DNA from: a bacterium
GTDB taxonomy: Bacteria; Patescibacteriota; Minisyncoccia; Minisyncoccales; DG-74-3
Direction of reading: 5' to 3'
Assembly (NCBI GenBank): GCA_021161025.1
Contig: JAGHBK010000067.1
Coordinates: 1-6,981 of the forward strand
Length of the DNA: 6,981 bases
Shown: in pieces, positions 5,167-6,981 of the stretch
Numbering within the stretch: position 1 is the stretch's first letter
Layout of the letters: every line of letters starts with the position of its first letter
The notes under the pieces: model-generated
Database searches by the model: none
What the model was told of the DNA's origin: nothing
Seen by the model: only the letters and a program-made list of their open reading frames with translations
Program-made: the position numbers and the translations under genes

Positions 5167-6190
5167 AGAAATTAAAGATAAAAAAACTTGGGAAGATTTT
5201 CTTTTAAAGTGTGAAGAAAAGACCTTTTTACAATCATGGAATTGGGGAGAATTTCAAAAGAGAATGGGTAATAAAATTTGGCGACTCAGTATTTTCGAGA
5301 ATGGGGGAGACCCGATCTCCACCGCCTTAGTTGTAAAAATAGTGGCTAAAAGAGGAAAATTTTTGTTTTTACCTCATGGGCCAGTAATCAAATCTCAAAT
5401 CTCAAATCTCAAGTCTCAAATCTTAGAAGTTTTTTTAGAAAGGTTAAAAGAAATAGCTAAAGAGGAGAAAGTGGATTTTATTAGAGTTTCACCGATTTGG
5501 GAACGCAACAAAGAAAATATTGAAATTTTTAAAAAATTAGGATTTAGAGAAGGGCCAATACATATGCATCCTGAAGAAACCTGGCAGTTAGATATTAAAA
5601 AGCCAGAAGAAGAACTTTTGCTTCAAATGAGGAAAACCACTCGTTATTTAATAAGAAAAGCTCAAAAAAATAAAGACATTGAAATTTCAAAAAGTCAGGA
5701 CTTAAAAGACATTGAAATATTTGAAAATTTGTATTTAACTACTGTGAAAAGACAACATTTTGTACCTTTTTCTTTAGATTATCTGAAAAACGAGCTTTTA
5801 GCTTTCAAGGGAGATAATCAAATTTCTATTTTTTTGGGAAAGTACAAAGAAGAGATTGTTTGTGGAGGAATTTTCGTTTTTTGGCAAAACTTAGCTTTTT
5901 ATCATCATGGTGCCTCTTTGCTAAAATATCCAAAAATTCCAGTTTCTTATCTTTTACAATGGGAGGCAATAAAAGAAGCTAAAAGAAGAGATTGTGAGTT
6001 TTTTAATTTTTGGGGAATTGCTCCAGAAAAATCTCCTCCTTCCCATCCTTGGGCAGGCCTTACTTTATTTAAAATGGGATTTGGAGGCGAAAGAATAAAA
6101 TATGTAAAAACTCAAGATTTACCTCTTTCAAAAAAGTACTGGTTAAATTTCTTAATAGAGAAAATAAGAAAGAAAAAAAGAAGATTGTAA
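5156..6190 (+). CDS. FemAB/FemX-type aminoacyl-tRNA-dependent peptidyltransferase
   Basis: A 344-residue cytosolic enzyme of the FemABX (MurM/FemX) family. The family transfers amino acids from aminoacyl-tRNA onto the stem peptide of a peptidoglycan precursor to build cross-bridges. Family signatures: FLQSWNWGEFQKRMG (24-38) at the start of the first GNAT-like domain, VDFIRVSPIW (106-115), TWQLDI then MRKTTRYLIRKAQK (158-171), and in the second GNAT-like domain CGGIFVFW, YHHGAS (249-254), PVSYLLQWEAIKEAK (262-276), FNFWGIAP (283-290) and LTLFKMGFGG (302-311). The length matches FemX-type members that lack the FemA coiled-coil arm. ATG 5156 is chosen over TTG 5135; it overlaps the previous gene by 11 bases, suggesting translational coupling, and no Shine-Dalgarno is visible. 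Residues about 79-89 (KSQISNLKSQI) are encoded by a 7-bp tandem repeat. The amino acid donor and acceptor cannot be read from sequence. Confidence 0.92.
   Translation: MEVKEIKDKKTWEDFLLKCEEKTFLQSWNWGEFQKRMGNKIWRLSIFENGGDPISTALVVKIVAKRGKFLFLPHGPVIKSQISNLKSQILEVFLERLKEIAKEEKVDFIRVSPIWERNKENIEIFKKLGFREGPIHMHPEETWQLDIKKPEEELLLQMRKTTRYLIRKAQKNKDIEISKSQDLKDIEIFENLYLTTVKRQHFVPFSLDYLKNELLAFKGDNQISIFLGKYKEEIVCGGIFVFWQNLAFYHHGASLLKYPKIPVSYLLQWEAIKEAKRRDCEFFNFWGIAPEKSPPSHPWAGLTLFKMGFGGERIKYVKTQDLPLSKKYWLNFLIEKIRKKKRRL
5303..5323. repeat. Small GC-rich hairpin in the FemAB gene
   Basis: GGGGGAGA (5303-5310) pairs with TCTCCACC (5316-5323) around a CCCGA loop, with one G/A mismatch. It encodes part of NGGDPIST in the first domain. 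The protein there is close to normal family length, so insertion is less clear than for the hairpins in the upstream gene. Confidence 0.5.
5388..5422 (+). repeat. Five tandem copies of the 7-bp unit TCAAATC in the FemAB gene
   Basis: Units start at 5388, 5395, 5402, 5409 and 5416. Four are identical and the fourth reads TCAAGTC. The array encodes most of IKSQISNLKSQI, between the PHGP segment and the helix ILEVFLERLKEIAKEE. Because seven is not a multiple of three, gain or loss of one unit would shift the frame. The unit resembles the ATCAAATCTCAAAAATC sequence at the end of serS. Confidence 0.85.
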
Positions 6191-6195
6191 TTCAA

Positions 6196-6981
6196 ATGAG
6201 AAATAAATTTAAAAGGAGACATCAAATAAAAAGAAAAAAACCACTTTTTAAAAATAGGTTTTTTTTATCTTTGATTTTGGCATTCTTTCTAATTTTAGCT
6301 CTATCATATTTTCTCTTTTTTTCCCAAGCTTTCCAAGTTAAAGAAATTAAAATAAATGGCATTGAGAAATTATCAGAAAAGGAGATTTTGGCTTTAATTC
6401 AAAAAACCCTAAAAAGAAAAATTTTGTTTTTTACTACAAAGAATATTTTTTTAGCGCCCCTTTCTGAAATAAAAAAAGAAATTTTTCAAAATTTTCCAAT
6501 CGTGAATAGTGTAGAAATAAACAAAAAACTTCCTCAAACTTTAGTTTTTAAAATCTCAGAGAGAAAACCTATAGCAATTTTTTGCCAAGCAGAGAAATGT
6601 TTTTCAATAGATAAAGAGGGGGTTGTGTTTGAAGAAAATTTTTCAAAAGATTTTGTTGAAATCGAAAATAAAAAAGATATATCTCCAGTAAAAATTGGCG
6701 AAAAGGTTATCGCAGAAGAAGAACTTTCTAAAATCTTAGAAATTCAAGAGAACTTAGAAAAGGATTTAGAAATCTCTGTTCAAAAATTTATTATTTTGCC
6801 AGACCGGCTTACAGTAGAATTTAAAGAAGGGTGGAGAATTTTTTTAGACTTAAAAGCAAATATAAATTGGCAACTTTTAAAACTTAAGGTTGTTTTAGAA
6901 GAAAAAATCCCTCCAGAAAAAAGGGAAAAATTAGATTACATTGAATTAAGATTTGAGAATTTAGCTCCCTACAAGTATAAA
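6196..6981 (+). CDS. ftsQ: FtsQ/DivIB cell division protein, 3' end cut by the window
   Basis: The open frame runs from ATG 6196 to the last base with no stop, giving 262 residues. It has the FtsQ architecture: a very basic cytoplasmic tail (MRNKFKRRHQIKRKKPLFKN), a single membrane span (about 22-43, FFLSLILAFFLILALSYFLF), then an extracytoplasmic POTRA domain starting FQVKEIKINGIEKLSEKEI (46-64), including FPIVNSVEINKKLPQTLVFKISERKPIA (with the lead-in to the beta domain) and the FtsQ beta domain with CFSIDKEGVVFEE (135-147). The terminal DYIELRFENLAPYKYK resembles the usual FtsQ C-terminus, so only a few residues are probably missing. FtsQ links FtsL/FtsB and the septal wall synthases to the divisome. 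It begins five bases after the FemAB stop without a clear ribosome binding site, so it is very likely translated from the same transcript. In many bacteria ftsA and ftsZ follow; this cannot be seen here. Confidence 0.9.
   Translation, partial: MRNKFKRRHQIKRKKPLFKNRFFLSLILAFFLILALSYFLFFSQAFQVKEIKINGIEKLSEKEILALIQKTLKRKILFFTTKNIFLAPLSEIKKEIFQNFPIVNSVEINKKLPQTLVFKISERKPIAIFCQAEKCFSIDKEGVVFEENFSKDFVEIENKKDISPVKIGEKVIAEEELSKILEIQENLEKDLEISVQKFIILPDRLTVEFKEGWRIFLDLKANINWQLLKLKVVLEEKIPPEKREKLDYIELRFENLAPYKYK

Noticed and set aside
6211..6228. Strong Shine-Dalgarno-like AAAAGGAG just inside ftsQ
   Set aside because: No ATG, GTG or TTG follows at a suitable distance, only an in-frame ATA. It is explained by Lys-Arg-Arg codons of the basic tail.

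Overview
The window is AT-rich bacterial DNA (roughly one third G+C by eye) with all genes on the + strand. The likely source is a Candidate Phyla Radiation bacterium (Patescibacteria, probably Parcubacteria-like). The reasons are the divergent motifs of the seryl-tRNA synthetase, a Mur ligase carrying a multi-pass membrane domain in place of the usual first domain, the compact gene order, mostly absent Shine-Dalgarno sites, and short TCAAAAT-type intergenic repeats. Stops are TGA and TAA, and no conserved position in the genes is read from TGA, so the TGA=Gly code of Gracilibacteria/SR1 is not indicated. The lineage is inferred from protein style, not from a search.

Layout: (1) serS, 11-1282, complete seryl-tRNA synthetase. 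(2) 1283-1380, a spacer made of an imperfect inverted repeat that also encodes the SerRS C-terminal tail. (3) An alpha/beta-hydrolase, 1381-2154, with an intact catalytic triad. (4) A 79-base stem-loop element at 2144-2222 that contains the hydrolase stop and ends next to a good ribosome binding site. (5) A 976-residue protein, 2236-5166, which joins a membrane-anchored MurF-like Mur ligase to a DegT/DnrJ/EryC1/StrS-type PLP aminotransferase. (6) A FemAB/FemX-type peptidyltransferase, 5156-6190, overlapping the previous gene by 11 bases. (7) ftsQ/divIB, 6196 to the window end, cut by the window edge just before its expected stop.

Genes 5-7 are almost certainly one operon. They concern the cell envelope: UDP-MurNAc-peptide or related ligation, a PLP enzyme probably making an amino-sugar or modified precursor, aminoacyl-tRNA-dependent cross-bridge formation, and recruitment of the septal wall machinery. 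The hydrolase has no assignable substrate.

The most striking feature is not a gene. The window holds many short palindromes and repeats, and most of them sit inside reading frames without breaking them: two inverted copies of one GC-rich hairpin family in the Mur ligase, a perfect 18-bp palindrome at the ligase/aminotransferase junction, a GC-rich hairpin in the aminotransferase flanked by what looks like a target duplication, and a hairpin and a 7-bp tandem repeat in the FemAB gene. This resembles the in-frame palindromic elements of Rickettsia and suggests small selfish or transposase-mobilised palindromes tolerated within essential wall genes.
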